Shown: piece after piece, positions 34,554-42,974 of the stretch
Position numbering within the stretch: the stretch's first letter is position 1
Layout: each line of letters opens with the position of its first letter
Origin: Streptomyces asoensis
GTDB taxonomy: Bacteria > Actinomycetota > Actinomycetes > Streptomycetales > Streptomycetaceae
Assembly: GCF_016860545.1 (NCBI RefSeq)
Contig: NZ_BNEB01000002.1
Location: 186,001-250,000 of the forward strand
DNA length: 64,000 nucleotides
Reading direction: 5' to 3'
Made by a program: the position numbers and the translations under genes
The notes under the pieces: model-generated
Seen by the model: the letters and a program-made list of their open reading frames with translations, nothing else
Told to the model about the DNA's origin: nothing
The model's database searches: none

Positions 34554-35267
34554 TCACTCCACCGCCGTGACCAGCACGGTCACCGTCGGGTGATCCCCTA
34601 GCGCCTCCGGCACCACCCGGCGCACCTGCCGGGCCACGTCCAGGGCCCGGTGGTGCGCGCTCACCGCGATCTCCACGCGTGCGTGGCGGCGCGGCAGGGC
34701 CGCCGCCCGCTCCCGCTCCTCGATGCGCACCGCCCCGCCGGCGACGTCGGTCAGCCGCGTCACCCCCGGCACGGACAGCGCGGCGACGGCCGCGCGTGCC
34801 TCGTCGCCGTGCTGCGCCGTCCCCACCGGGGGCGGTTCGGAAGCGGGCCGTACCGCCGCCGGTTCCGGGGCCTCCTCCAGCAGGGCGGTCACCCGTAGAT
34901 CCACGTCCGACACCGGCAGGCCCAGACGCTCCGTCGCGGCCGCCGCCAGCGCCGCCCGCAGCCGGGCCGCGGCCGCCGGCAACGGCTCGGACGCGAACAC
35001 GGCGATGTCCGCCGTCACCCGCAGCGGGCCGGGCGGCAGGGCGCCGGGCGGGGGCGGCACCGCGGGTTCGTACACCCCGGCCGGATCGGCCGCGGCGATC
35101 CGCAGCACGCCCGGCCGGACGCCCTCCACCTGCCGCACCGCCCGCCGCAGCACCGCCACGGCCGCGGTCTCCGTGATCCACGCACCGTCCCGCGGCCCGC
35201 CCAGGGGGAGCAGCCGGCCGAGGGCCAGCTGCTGCCGTACCGCGCTCGTCCATCCGTCCGCCGTCAT
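34554..35267 (-). CDS. Conserved Streptomyces protein of the Asp23 cluster (often labelled nucleopolyhedrovirus P10 family)
   Basis: A 237-residue soluble protein. It contains two stretches that look like degenerate Asp23 units: residues about 75-130 (LRVTADIAVFASEPLPAAA and DVDLRVTALLEE) and residues about 185-237 (ARVEIAVSAHHRALDVARQV and VTVLVTAVE). Each is a strand, an amphipathic helix and a second strand. It faces away from the Asp23 gene, 96 bp apart, on the other strand. The viral P10 label seems accidental. The ATG at 35267 was chosen; an earlier in-frame start gives a non-conserved N-terminus. Confidence 0.7.
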   Translation of the reverse strand: MTADGWTSAVRQQLALGRLLPLGGPRDGAWITETAAVAVLRRAVRQVEGVRPGVLRIAAADPAGVYEPAVPPPPGALPPGPLRVTADIAVFASEPLPAAAARLRAALAAAATERLGLPVSDVDLRVTALLEEAPEPAAVRPASEPPPVGTAQHGDEARAAVAALSVPGVTRLTDVAGGAVRIEERERAAALPRRHARVEIAVSAHHRALDVARQVRRVVPEALGDHPTVTVLVTAVE

Positions 35268-35363
35268 TGCTCCAGCCTGCCGCATCCCCGGGGCGCGGCG
35301 GCGCAACCGCGCTTACGGTGGTCACAGGAACGAGGAACGAACCGGACGTAAGGACGTACGGCG

Positions 35364-35846
35364 ATGACCGAGCCAACGGAGCAGCACCGCACCCAGGTCT
35401 CCGACTCAGGAACCGAGCCGCTGGGGACCCGCAAGACGACCAGACGCGGCGGCGGGGACCCGTCGACCCGGGGGCGCACCACCATCGCCGACGGGGTCGT
35501 GGAGAAGATCGCGGGCCTCGCGGCACGGGACGTCCTGGGCGTCCACGCGATGGGCAGCGGCCTCAGCCGCACCTTCGGAGCAGTGCGGGACCGGGTGCCC
35601 GGCGGCTCGAAGTCGGTGACCCGAGGAGTCAAGGCCGAGGTCGGCGAGGTGCAGACCGCCCTCGACCTGGAGATCGTCGTCGACTACGGCGTGGCCATCG
35701 CCGATGTCGCGCAGGCCGTGCGGGAGAACGTGATCGCGGCCGTGGAGCGGATGACCGGACTCCAGGTCGTCGAGGTCAACATCGCGGTCAGCGACGTCAA
35801 GCTGCCCGACGAAGAGGACGAGGAGCCGGAACCCCGGATCCAGTGA
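35364..35846 (+). CDS. Asp23/Gls24 family envelope stress response protein
   Basis: A 160-residue protein with the core TTIADGVVEKIAGLAARDVLGV (first helix), then LEIVVDYGVAIADVAQAV and ERMTGLQVVEVNIAVSDVKLPDE, the hallmarks of Asp23 (alkaline shock protein 23). In Gram-positive bacteria Asp23 gathers at the membrane through AmaP and helps with cell-envelope stress. It heads a five-gene operon that includes an AmaP-like anchor. The N-terminal 25 residues are polar and variable. Confidence 0.92.
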   Translation: MTEPTEQHRTQVSDSGTEPLGTRKTTRRGGGDPSTRGRTTIADGVVEKIAGLAARDVLGVHAMGSGLSRTFGAVRDRVPGGSKSVTRGVKAEVGEVQTALDLEIVVDYGVAIADVAQAVRENVIAAVERMTGLQVVEVNIAVSDVKLPDEEDEEPEPRIQ

Positions 35847-35890
35847 CACCGCAGACGGCCGGGTGACCGGACCGCCGAGGGGAGAGCACC

Positions 35891-36076
35891 TTGAGCATGG
35901 CCGTGGTCGGCATGATCGCCGGCATGGCGCTGGGCTTCGCCGGATACTTCGGCGGGTTCGGAGCCTTCCTGCTGGTGGCGGCACTTGGCGCCATCGGGTT
36001 CGTCGTCGGCCGGTTCCTCGAGGGGGACCTGGAGCTCGGCGACCTGTTCCGCACCCGCGGCGACCGGCGCCGGTGA
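35891..36076 (+). CDS. Small membrane protein (DUF2273-like) of the Asp23 operon
   Basis: About 61 residues with one long hydrophobic hairpin (MAVVGMIAGMALGFAGYFGG and AFLLVAALGAIGFVVGRFLEG) and an acidic then basic tail. Small proteins of this kind (DUF2273) accompany Asp23 and AmaP in other actinobacteria and firmicutes. The TTG at 35891 has GGAG 6 bp upstream; the ATG two codons later is the alternative. Its TGA overlaps the next gene's GTG. Confidence 0.8.
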   Translation: MSMAVVGMIAGMALGFAGYFGGFGAFLLVAALGAIGFVVGRFLEGDLELGDLFRTRGDRRR

Positions 36077-36456
36077 GACCCGTGGAGGAGGGAGGCGGCG
36101 CCGCGGGCGGGCGCCCGTCCGCCGTTCCCCCGGGCGAGCGCGGTGCGACCCGCATCGCCGACCGGGTCGTGGCGAAGATCGCCTCGCAGGCCGCGCGTGA
36201 GGCGGTCGGCCCGCTGCCGGACGACGCCGGGCGCCCGCACGCCACCGTCGTCGTCCACCACGAGGCGGCGCACGTCCGGGTCCACCTCGAACTCGACTAT
36301 CCGACCGACATCGGCGCGCGCTGCCACCGGGTGCGTCGGCATGTCGCCGAGCGGGTAGGCGCGTTGGTGGGAATGGAGGTCCCGGAGGTCGCCGTCCAGG
36401 TGGAACGGCTGCACCTGGCATCGGCCGCCGGCCCGGCGCACGGGAGGACGCGATGA
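36073..36456 (+). CDS. Second Asp23-like protein (short)
   Basis: A 127-residue protein. GATRIADRVVAKIASQAAREAV matches the first Asp23 helix, VHHEAAHVRVHLELDYPTD the first strands, and VRRHVAERVGALVGMEVPEVAVQVERL the second helix and last strand. It starts at a GTG that overlaps the previous stop (GTGA) and its own stop overlaps the next ATG (ATGA), so it is translationally coupled. It may form mixed complexes with the first Asp23. Confidence 0.85.
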   Translation: MRPVEEGGGAAGGRPSAVPPGERGATRIADRVVAKIASQAAREAVGPLPDDAGRPHATVVVHHEAAHVRVHLELDYPTDIGARCHRVRRHVAERVGALVGMEVPEVAVQVERLHLASAAGPAHGRTR

Positions 36457-37079
36457 GCGAGCCCACAGGCTTGCAGGGCACAGTGCCCGTTCTGGACAAA
36501 CCCACGCGCGACGAAGGACCCGGCACGACGGGCGCCGCCGAGCACCGCTTCTGGTCGGCGCGCCGGGTCCCGGCCGCCGTCGTCGCGGTCGTGCTGCTCG
36601 TCGTCGCCGGGGCCTTCCTGTACGACGTGGCGGCCGTGCGCGCGCATCGCTCCGCCATGGCCTGGCGCAGCGGACTGGCCCACCAGCTGGCCGAACGCCC
36701 CCTGGACGACATCTGGGTACGGGTCGGGGCCGGTGTCGCGGCGGCCCTCGGTCTGTGGCTGATCCTGCTGGCCGTGACCCCCGGGCTCCGGGACGTCCTG
36801 CCGATGCGCCGCACCCACCCGGACGTCCGGGCGGGACTGGACCGCGACGCGGCCGCCCTGGTGCTGCGCGACCGGGCCATGGAGGTGGCCGGCGTGCAGT
36901 CGGTACGGGTGCGCGCGGGCCGGCGCAGGGCGGACGTCCGGGCCCTGTGCCACTTCCGCGACCTGGACGACGTGCACGCCGACCTGGACGCCGTTCTCGC
37001 CGACGCGGTCCGCGGCCTCGGACTGGTCCGGCCGCTCACCCTGTCGGTCCATGTACGGCGACCCGGGAAGAAGAGGTGA
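36453..37079 (+). CDS. DUF6286 membrane protein with Asp23-like C-terminus
   Basis: A 208-residue protein with two membrane segments (about residues 40-62 and 90-110) and a cytosolic C-terminal domain that again shows the Asp23-type pattern of helix, strand, helix, strand: LVLRDRAMEVAGVQSVRV, ADVRALCHF, and LDAVLADAVRGLGL followed by TLSVHV. It probably anchors soluble Asp23 proteins to the membrane. It overlaps the previous gene by ATGA. Confidence 0.78.
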   Translation: MSEPTGLQGTVPVLDKPTRDEGPGTTGAAEHRFWSARRVPAAVVAVVLLVVAGAFLYDVAAVRAHRSAMAWRSGLAHQLAERPLDDIWVRVGAGVAAALGLWLILLAVTPGLRDVLPMRRTHPDVRAGLDRDAAALVLRDRAMEVAGVQSVRVRAGRRRADVRALCHFRDLDDVHADLDAVLADAVRGLGLVRPLTLSVHVRRPGKKR

Positions 37080-37084
37080 GCGCG

Positions 37085-37663
37085 ATGCTCGCCACCGTCA
37101 ACCGCGTGCTCCTCGCCGTCGTCGGAGCGGTGCTGCTCGCCGTCGGCGGCGCGGTGCTGGCCGTGGGGTTCGGCGCCCCGCCGCCCTCCTGGTGGCTGCA
37201 CCAGGGCCCTCACGACGTCCTGCTCACCACCGCCGAACGCACCCGCTGGCGCGGTGACGGCTGGTGGTGGCCGACGGTGATCGGCGCCCTCGCCCTCCTC
37301 GTCCTGCTGGCCCTGTGGTGGCTCACCGCGGTCCTGCGCCGCCGTCGGCTCGGGGAGCTCCTCGTGGACACGGGCGACGGAGCGGGAGCCCTGCTGCGCG
37401 GCCGCGCCCTGGAGGGCGTCCTCACCGCCGATGCGGCGCGGCTGGACGGCGTCGCCCACGCGCACGTGGCGCTGACCGGCCGCAGGGAGGCACCCGCGGC
37501 GCGGGTACGCCTGCAACTGGAGCCGCACGTGGACCCGGCGACGACCCTGGACCAGCTCACGGCGAGGGCCCTGACCCACGCGCGGGAGTCGGCGGCGCTG
37601 GAAGCCCTGCCCGCGGAGGTCCGGATGCGGGGCGTCAGGCACAAGGCGGAACGGGTCAGTTAG
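37085..37663 (+). CDS. AmaP-like membrane anchor of the Asp23 operon
   Basis: A 192-residue protein with two membrane segments (about residues 6-28 and 62-84) separated by a Trp-rich extracytoplasmic loop. A C-terminal domain resembling AmaP/Asp23 follows (GVAHAHVALTG, ARVRLQLEPHVDPATTLDQL). AmaP fixes Asp23 at the membrane in Staphylococcus. The ATG at 37085 has AGAGG 8 bp upstream. A GTG at 37076 overlapping the previous stop is the alternative. A strong hairpin follows the gene. Confidence 0.8.
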   Translation: MLATVNRVLLAVVGAVLLAVGGAVLAVGFGAPPPSWWLHQGPHDVLLTTAERTRWRGDGWWWPTVIGALALLVLLALWWLTAVLRRRRLGELLVDTGDGAGALLRGRALEGVLTADAARLDGVAHAHVALTGRREAPAARVRLQLEPHVDPATTLDQLTARALTHARESAALEALPAEVRMRGVRHKAERVS

Positions 37664-37691
37664 GCAGGCACGCACAGACGGGCACGGGAAG

Positions 37692-37724
37692 GGCCGGCCG
37701 CGGACGCAGGGTCCGCGGCCGGCC
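37692..37724. terminator. Perfect 14-bp hairpin between converging genes
   Basis: Bases 37692-37705 are exactly complementary to 37711-37724 around a 5-base loop. It follows the Asp23 operon by 28 bp and lies 17 bp from the end of the minus-strand SDR gene, so it can serve both directions. Confidence 0.8.
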
Positions 37725-37741
37725 TCTTGCCCCGGGGACGG

Positions 37742-38497
37742 TCAGAAGCCGTGCCGCATCCCGCCGTCCACCGGCACCATGAGGCCCGTGAGGTAGGAGG
37801 CCGCCGGGGAGAGCAGGAACGCGGCCGTCCGGCCGAACTCCGCCGGGGTGCCGTAGCGCCGCAGCGGGATCCGGGACTCGTTCGCGGCCCGGGTGGCCTC
37901 CGGGTCGGCCGACAGCCCGTCCAGCTCGCGCACCCGGTCGGTGTCGATACGGGCCGGCAGCAGGCCCACCACCCGGATCCCCCGCGGGCCCAGCTCGTCG
38001 GAGAGCGACTTCGCGAACCCGGCGAGCCCCGGCCGCAGACCGTTGGAGATCGTCAGGCCGGGGATCGGCTCGTGCACCGACCCCGAGAGCACGAACCCGA
38101 TGACCCCGCCCGCCTCCAGTTCGGCGGCGGCCGCCCGCGCCAGCCGGACCGCCCCGAGGAACACCGACTCGAACGCGGCCTGCCACTGCTCGTCCGTGTT
38201 GTCCGCGACGAACCCGGGCGGCGGACCGCCCACGCTCACCAGCACGCCGTCGAAACCGCCGAAGGCCTCGCGGGCCGCCGCGATCAGCCGCTCCGCCGCC
38301 CCGGGGTCGGCGTTGTCGACGGCGACACCGATCGCCGCCGGTCCCAGTTCGGCCGCCGCGGCGGCGACGCGCTGCTCGTCGCGCCCGGTGAGGACGACCT
38401 TCGCGCCGTCCGCGACGAGTTCGCGCGCGGTGGCGTTGCCGAGGCCCCGCGTGGCCCCGGTGACGACGTACACCCGGTCCTTCAGTCCAAGATCCAT
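37742..38497 (-). CDS. SDR-family oxidoreductase lacking the canonical Tyr/Lys pair
   Basis: A 251-residue Rossmann-fold protein. VVTGATRGLGNATA is the NAD(P) site, and VLVSVGGPPPGF takes the place of the usual NNAG. The C-terminal VPVDGGM is typical of ketoreductase-like SDRs. In the active-site stretch, where YxxxK is expected after the catalytic serine (LSGSVHEPI), the sequence reads ISNGLRPGL. Ser or Asn stands for Tyr and Arg for Lys. Such SN..R variants form a known divergent subgroup; catalysis is uncertain. The gene is 5 bp downstream of the GH15 gene on the same strand. Confidence 0.85.
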   Translation of the reverse strand: MDLGLKDRVYVVTGATRGLGNATARELVADGAKVVLTGRDEQRVAAAAAELGPAAIGVAVDNADPGAAERLIAAAREAFGGFDGVLVSVGGPPPGFVADNTDEQWQAAFESVFLGAVRLARAAAAELEAGGVIGFVLSGSVHEPIPGLTISNGLRPGLAGFAKSLSDELGPRGIRVVGLLPARIDTDRVRELDGLSADPEATRAANESRIPLRRYGTPAEFGRTAAFLLSPAASYLTGLMVPVDGGMRHGF

Positions 38498-38502
38498 GGC
38501 CC

Positions 38503-40290
38503 CTATCCTGCCCGCTCGTCCCCGAACAGGGCGAGGGCGGTGTTCACCAGGCCGATGTGGCTGAACGCCTGCGGGAAGTTGCCGAGATGCCGGCCGGTCG
38601 TCGGGTCGTACTCCTCGGCCAGCAGCCCCACGTCGTTGGCCAGGCCCACCAGGTGCTCGAACAGCTCCCTGGCCTCCTTCGTACGGCCCGTCATGTGCAG
38701 CGCGTCCGCGAGCCAGAACGAGCAGGCCAGGAAGGTGCCCTCGTCGCCCGGCAGCCCGTCGACGGCCGCGCCGTCCGTGCTGTAGCGGCGCAGCAGACCG
38801 CCGTGGCCGAGTTCCTCGCGGACCGCGTCCACGGTCCCGACCACCCGCGGGTCGTCCGGCGGCAGGAAGCCGACCCGCGGGATGAGCAGCAGCGAGGCGT
38901 CGAGGTCGCGCGAACCGTAGTACTGGGTGAACGTGTTGCGCACCGGGTCGTACCCCTGCTCGCACACCTCGCGGTGGATCTCGTCGCGCATCGCCCGCCA
39001 GCCCGCCAGATCGCCGCGCAGGTCGGGGTACTCCTCCAGCGCCCGCACCGCCCGGTCGGCGGCCACCCACACCATCACCTTGGAGTGCACGAACTGGCGC
39101 CGGCCGCCGCGCACCTCCCACAGCCCCTCGTCGGGCTGCCGCCAGTTCTCGCAGAGCCACTGCATCAGCGCGCACTGCAACGACCACATGTGCGGTCTCG
39201 GCGACATGCCCGCGGTCCTGGCCAGCGACAGCGAGTCCATGACCTCGCCGTAGACGTCCAGTTGCAGCTGGTCCACGGCCCCGTTGCCGATCCGTACGGG
39301 CTTGGAGTCCGCGTAACCGGACAGCCAGGGCAGCTCGCACTCGGGCAGCCGGCGCTCGCCCGCGAGCCCGTACATGATCTGGAGGTCCGCCGGATCGCCC
39401 GCCACGGCCCGCAGCAGCCAGTTGCGCCAGGCCTCCGCCTCGTCCTCGTACCCGGCGGCCAGGAGGGCGCCCAGGGTGAGGGTGGAGTCGCGCAGCCAGC
39501 AGTAGCGGTAGTCCCAGTTGCGGACCCCGCCCAGCTCCTCGGGCAGCGACGTGGTGAGCGCCGCCACGATGCCGCCCGTGGGCACGTAGGTGAGGGCCTT
39601 GAGGGTGATCAGGGAGCGGACGACCGCGTCCCGGTGCGGCCCGTCGTAGCGGCAGCGGGCGGCCCAGGCCCGCCAGTCGTCCACGCTGACGCGCAGCGCC
39701 TCCCAGGGGTCGACGAGCGGCGGCCGTGACTCGTGCGAGGGATGCCAGGTCAGCACGAACGCCACCGACTCGCCCTCGGAGACCGTGAACTGCGAGTGGG
39801 TGCCGAAGTCCTCGCCCCAGGTCGGCACGGGCGGCTCGCTGCGGAACCAGACCGCGTCCGGTCCGCCGATCGCCACGCGGTGACCGTCGGACCGGCGCAT
39901 CCACGGGATGATCCACCCGTAGTCGAAGCGCAGCCGCAGCGTGCTGCGGACGGTGACCCGGCCCCGCAGGCCCTCCACGATCCGTACGACGTCGGGGGCC
40001 CGGTCCCGCTGGGGCATCAGGTCGGTGACCCGGATCGCGCCCTCGGCGGTCTCCCACTCGGTGTCCAGGACCAGGGTGTCGGGCCGGTAGGCGCGCCGGG
40101 TGCAGGGACCCTCCACGCCCTTGGGGGCGATGCGCCAGTGGCCGTTGTCCTCGTCGCCGAGGAGGCGCGCGAAGCAGGCCCCGGAGTCGAAGCGGGGCAG
40201 ACAGAGCCAGTCGACGGAACCGTCCGTGCCGACCAGGGCGGCGGTCTGCTCGTCGCCGATGAGCGCGTAGTTCTCGATGCGGGGGTGCAC
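38503..40290 (-). CDS. GH15 glycoside hydrolase (glucoamylase / trehalase type)
   Basis: The 595-residue protein has the two-part GH15 structure: an N-terminal beta-sandwich (IENYALIGDEQTAALVGTDGSVDWLCLPRFDS) and a C-terminal alpha/alpha barrel with NWDYRYCWLRDSTLTLGALL, GLWEVRGGRRQFVHSKVMVW (catalytic acid Glu) and the end motif NFPQAFSHIGLVNTAL. Actinobacterial members include mycobacterial trehalase. There is no signal peptide, so it acts in the cytosol, probably on trehalose or maltodextrins. The GTG start precedes the conserved HPRIENYALIG. Confidence 0.92.
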   Translation of the reverse strand: MHPRIENYALIGDEQTAALVGTDGSVDWLCLPRFDSGACFARLLGDEDNGHWRIAPKGVEGPCTRRAYRPDTLVLDTEWETAEGAIRVTDLMPQRDRAPDVVRIVEGLRGRVTVRSTLRLRFDYGWIIPWMRRSDGHRVAIGGPDAVWFRSEPPVPTWGEDFGTHSQFTVSEGESVAFVLTWHPSHESRPPLVDPWEALRVSVDDWRAWAARCRYDGPHRDAVVRSLITLKALTYVPTGGIVAALTTSLPEELGGVRNWDYRYCWLRDSTLTLGALLAAGYEDEAEAWRNWLLRAVAGDPADLQIMYGLAGERRLPECELPWLSGYADSKPVRIGNGAVDQLQLDVYGEVMDSLSLARTAGMSPRPHMWSLQCALMQWLCENWRQPDEGLWEVRGGRRQFVHSKVMVWVAADRAVRALEEYPDLRGDLAGWRAMRDEIHREVCEQGYDPVRNTFTQYYGSRDLDASLLLIPRVGFLPPDDPRVVGTVDAVREELGHGGLLRRYSTDGAAVDGLPGDEGTFLACSFWLADALHMTGRTKEARELFEHLVGLANDVGLLAEEYDPTTGRHLGNFPQAFSHIGLVNTALALFGDERAG

Positions 40291-40385
40291 GCAGTTCCGG
40301 GTTCCCGGCGCGCCCTGAGCACAATCAGGGCTGCGGCCGGGCGGGTGACGCGGGCCTCACCGGCGTGACGGCGGCCGGGCGGGGT

Positions 40386-41177
40386 TCAGACCGTCGCGGG
40401 CTCGGCCTGCTCCGTCTCCCGGGCGGCGGCCTGCGACCGGTCCCGGGCCTCACGGCGCACCAGGACGACCCAGCCGATCGGGACCCCGGCGGAGAACAGC
40501 CACCACTGTATGGCGTACGCGTAGTTCAGGGCCGCGTCCTCGCTGCCGGGCCGGCCGACCAGCTCGGGGGTGTCGCCCTTCGGCTCGGGCGCCGTCTGGG
40601 CGATGTAGCCGCCGAGCACCCGCGCGCCCAGCCGCCGGGCCTCCTGCTCGCTGTTGATCAGCATGACCTGGCGGTCCGGGAGGCCCTTGAGGTCCTTGAT
40701 GCCGCTCGCCGCGGTCGTCTCGTCGGGCATCAGCCGCCCGGTGACGGTGAGCCGGCCGCCGGGCGGCGCGGGGACCTTCGGGAACGCGGTCTGGCTCGCG
40801 GCGTCCGCGGGGATCCAGCCCCGGTCGACCAGCAGCACCGTGCCGTCCGTCAGCACGAACGGGGTGAGGACGTGGAAGCCGACCGTCTCGTCGGCGTTGA
40901 CCCGGCGCCTGACGACGACCTCACGGGCGGTGTCGAAGGAGCCGGTGGCGGTGACGCTGCGGTACCGCTCGTCGCGGGTGACCGTGTGCCCGGGGGTGGT
41001 GAGCCGTTCGACGGGCACCGCCGCGGCGGTCAGCGCGTCGGAGACCAGCTGGTTGCGCGCGGTGCGCTCGTCGTAGCGATGCATCTGCCAGAAGCCCAGC
41101 CTGATCATCGTGGGGATGAGGAGGAGGGAGACCAGCGTGAGGATCACCCACTGCCGGGACAACAGGAAGCGGTACAC
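40386..41177 (-). CDS. SURF1-family cytochrome oxidase assembly protein
   Basis: About 263 residues. The N-terminal segment RFLLSRQWVILTLVSLLLIP and the C-terminal ALNYAYAIQWWLFSAGVPIGWVVL are the two membrane helices of SURF1, with LGFWQMHRYDER and VLLVDRGWIP between. The family helps insert heme a into cytochrome c oxidase. The GTG start precedes YRFLLSRQW, which is conserved; a TTG five codons earlier is possible. No ribosome binding site is obvious. Confidence 0.9.
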   Translation of the reverse strand: MYRFLLSRQWVILTLVSLLLIPTMIRLGFWQMHRYDERTARNQLVSDALTAAAVPVERLTTPGHTVTRDERYRSVTATGSFDTAREVVVRRRVNADETVGFHVLTPFVLTDGTVLLVDRGWIPADAASQTAFPKVPAPPGGRLTVTGRLMPDETTAASGIKDLKGLPDRQVMLINSEQEARRLGARVLGGYIAQTAPEPKGDTPELVGRPGSEDAALNYAYAIQWWLFSAGVPIGWVVLVRREARDRSQAAARETEQAEPATV

Positions 41178-41268
41178 CCCACGACCGTACAACTCGGTCG
41201 TGGGGTTCCCGCGCGCGGGTACCGGACGGGGCGTCCCGGTGTCGGGTCCCGGGGCCGCCCCGGCCGGC

Positions 41269-41502
41269 TCACACCTTGTCGACGATGCCCGCCCTGCCCT
41301 CCGCCCGGGCACAGTGCGCACCGCAGTACCAGTGCCCCTCCACCTCGACGCCCTGGCCGATGATCTGCACCCGGCAGTGCTCGCAGATCGGGGCCATGCG
41401 GTGGATCGCACAGGAGAAGCAGTCGAAGACATGGATCGCGCCCTGCGCGTGCACTTCGAAGGTCATTCCGTAGTCATTGCCGCAGACTTCGCATCTCGCC
41501 AT
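41269..41502 (-). CDS. Small zinc-ribbon protein with four Cys pairs
   Basis: A 77-residue protein with CEVC near the N-terminus, CFSC and CEHC in the middle and CGAHC near the end, plus several histidines. That is enough for two zinc sites of treble-clef or ribbon type. It has the look of the small conserved actinobacterial metal-binding proteins annotated as hypothetical. No other feature is visible. It lies between the exonuclease and SURF1 genes on the same strand. Confidence 0.8.
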   Translation of the reverse strand: MARCEVCGNDYGMTFEVHAQGAIHVFDCFSCAIHRMAPICEHCRVQIIGQGVEVEGHWYCGAHCARAEGRAGIVDKV

Positions 41503-41582
41503 GCGCCACAGGGTGAGCCGTCGCCCGCGCGCGGGCGAGCGGCCGGTGGGCGAGTCGCGTGTCAATCACCCGTACGCAGGGC

Positions 41583-42584
41583 TCACCCGTCGGCCGGTTC
41601 GACATCCCGCAGGAGCTGCCCGAAGGCGGCCTCGTCGACGACGGGGGTCCCGAACTGGCGGGCCTTCACCACCTTCGACGTGCCCGAGTCGGGGTCGTTG
41701 GTGACCAGCAGGCTGGTCAGCCGGGACAGGCTCGTGGCCACGTGCAGTCCCGCCTCGGCGGCCCGGTCCTCCAGCAGTTCGCGCTCGACCGACGTGTCAC
41801 CCGAGAAGGCGACCCGCATGCCCTGCTTGAGCCTTTTGCCGTCTTCGTACCGGCCGGGGTTGGGATGGGGGCATGCGGGCCTTTTGCGCGACGGCCGCCA
41901 ACTGCCCGGCCGGTAGCTGCCGTAGCCGCCGCCGGAACCACCGGCCTGGCGGCCGATCAGCGGCGACGGGCGGTCGGCCCACTCCGTCAGCGGCCGGCAC
42001 TCCAGCAGGGGCAGCCGGACACCGCCCGCGGCCGCGGCCCGCAGGCTGGGCCGGAACGCCTCCGCCAGCACGCGCGCGTCGTCGAGCGCGTGGTGCGCCC
42101 GCTGCTGGACGACGCCGTAGTGCGCCGCCAGCGACTCCAGCTTGTGGTTGGGCAGCGGCAGCCCCAGCTCCTTGGAGAGCGCGATGGTGCACAGCCGCTG
42201 CCGCACGGGCGCCTCACGCTCGGCGCGCGCGTACTCCCGCGCGATCATCTGCCAGTCGAAGACCGCGTTGTGCGCGACGAGCACCCGTCCGTCGAGCCGG
42301 GCGGCGAACTCCTCCGCCACGTCCCGGAAGAGGGGCGCGCCCTCGAGGACGTCGCTCGTCAGACCGTGGATCCACACCGGGCCCGGGTCGCGCTCCGGGT
42401 TGACCAGCGTGTACCAGTGGTCCTCCACCTCCCCGCGCGCGTCCAGCCGGTAGACGGCGGCGGAGATGATCCGGTCGTCCCGGGCCAGGCCGGTGGTCTC
42501 CACGTCAACGACCGCGTATCCCCCGGGATACGCGGTCGGCCACTCCGTGGGGGAGGACGCTGTCGTCGTGTGGTCTTCGAGCAT
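41583..42584 (-). CDS. DnaQ-like DEDDh exonuclease with C-terminal BRCT domain
   Basis: A 333-residue protein. Exo motifs: Exo I VVDVETTGL (about residue 25), Exo II HNAVFDW, Exo III HHALDDAR. These define a DEDDh 3'-5' exonuclease like DNA polymerase III epsilon. After a Gly/Ser-rich linker, residues about 255-333 form a BRCT domain (RVAFSGDTSVERELLEDRAA, SLLVTNDPDSGTSKVVKA). The combination is common in Streptomyces and suggests a repair role. The ATG at 42584 was chosen. Confidence 0.9.
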   Translation of the reverse strand: MLEDHTTTASSPTEWPTAYPGGYAVVDVETTGLARDDRIISAAVYRLDARGEVEDHWYTLVNPERDPGPVWIHGLTSDVLEGAPLFRDVAEEFAARLDGRVLVAHNAVFDWQMIAREYARAEREAPVRQRLCTIALSKELGLPLPNHKLESLAAHYGVVQQRAHHALDDARVLAEAFRPSLRAAAAGGVRLPLLECRPLTEWADRPSPLIGRQAGGSGGGYGSYRPGSWRPSRKRPACPHPNPGRYEDGKRLKQGMRVAFSGDTSVERELLEDRAAEAGLHVATSLSRLTSLLVTNDPDSGTSKVVKARQFGTPVVDEAAFGQLLRDVEPADG

Positions 42585-42974
42585 GGTCACTGAGGATACG
42601 GGCCCCCACCGACACCCCACCGCACCCGCCCCGCGTCAGGGGCGCGCGAAGCCCTCGGGGCCGTACGGGAGTTCGTGCCCCGCACGCGCGCGTGCCGCTC
42701 TCCCGCGGCCACCGGCCGCCAACCGCGTTGCGCCGGGCCGGAATTCACGCTCCGGCCGTCCCCGCCGTCCGGGACGTCGTCCTGAGGGCGTGCGCGCATA
42801 CTGTGCCCCTGATTGACCTGTTACGTCCCCCTGGTCGTCGTCGGGGTCGTCACGGCCCGTGGTTCCCTCCCGTGGCCGGCCGCCGCTTCCGTGACCGTGC
42901 CGTTCCCGTGCCCGTCCCCCTCCGCCGAGCGTCGGTACTGCGCCCGTGTGCGCCGGGGTGCCATCCTCCGTCCT
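42585..42974. other. Gene-free divergent region between exonuclease and VIT1-like genes
   Basis: About 390 bp. Open frames here translate to Pro/Arg-rich low-complexity sequence and are not supported. It must hold two divergent promoters; I found no convincing -10/-35 pair, hairpin or repeat. Confidence 0.4.
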
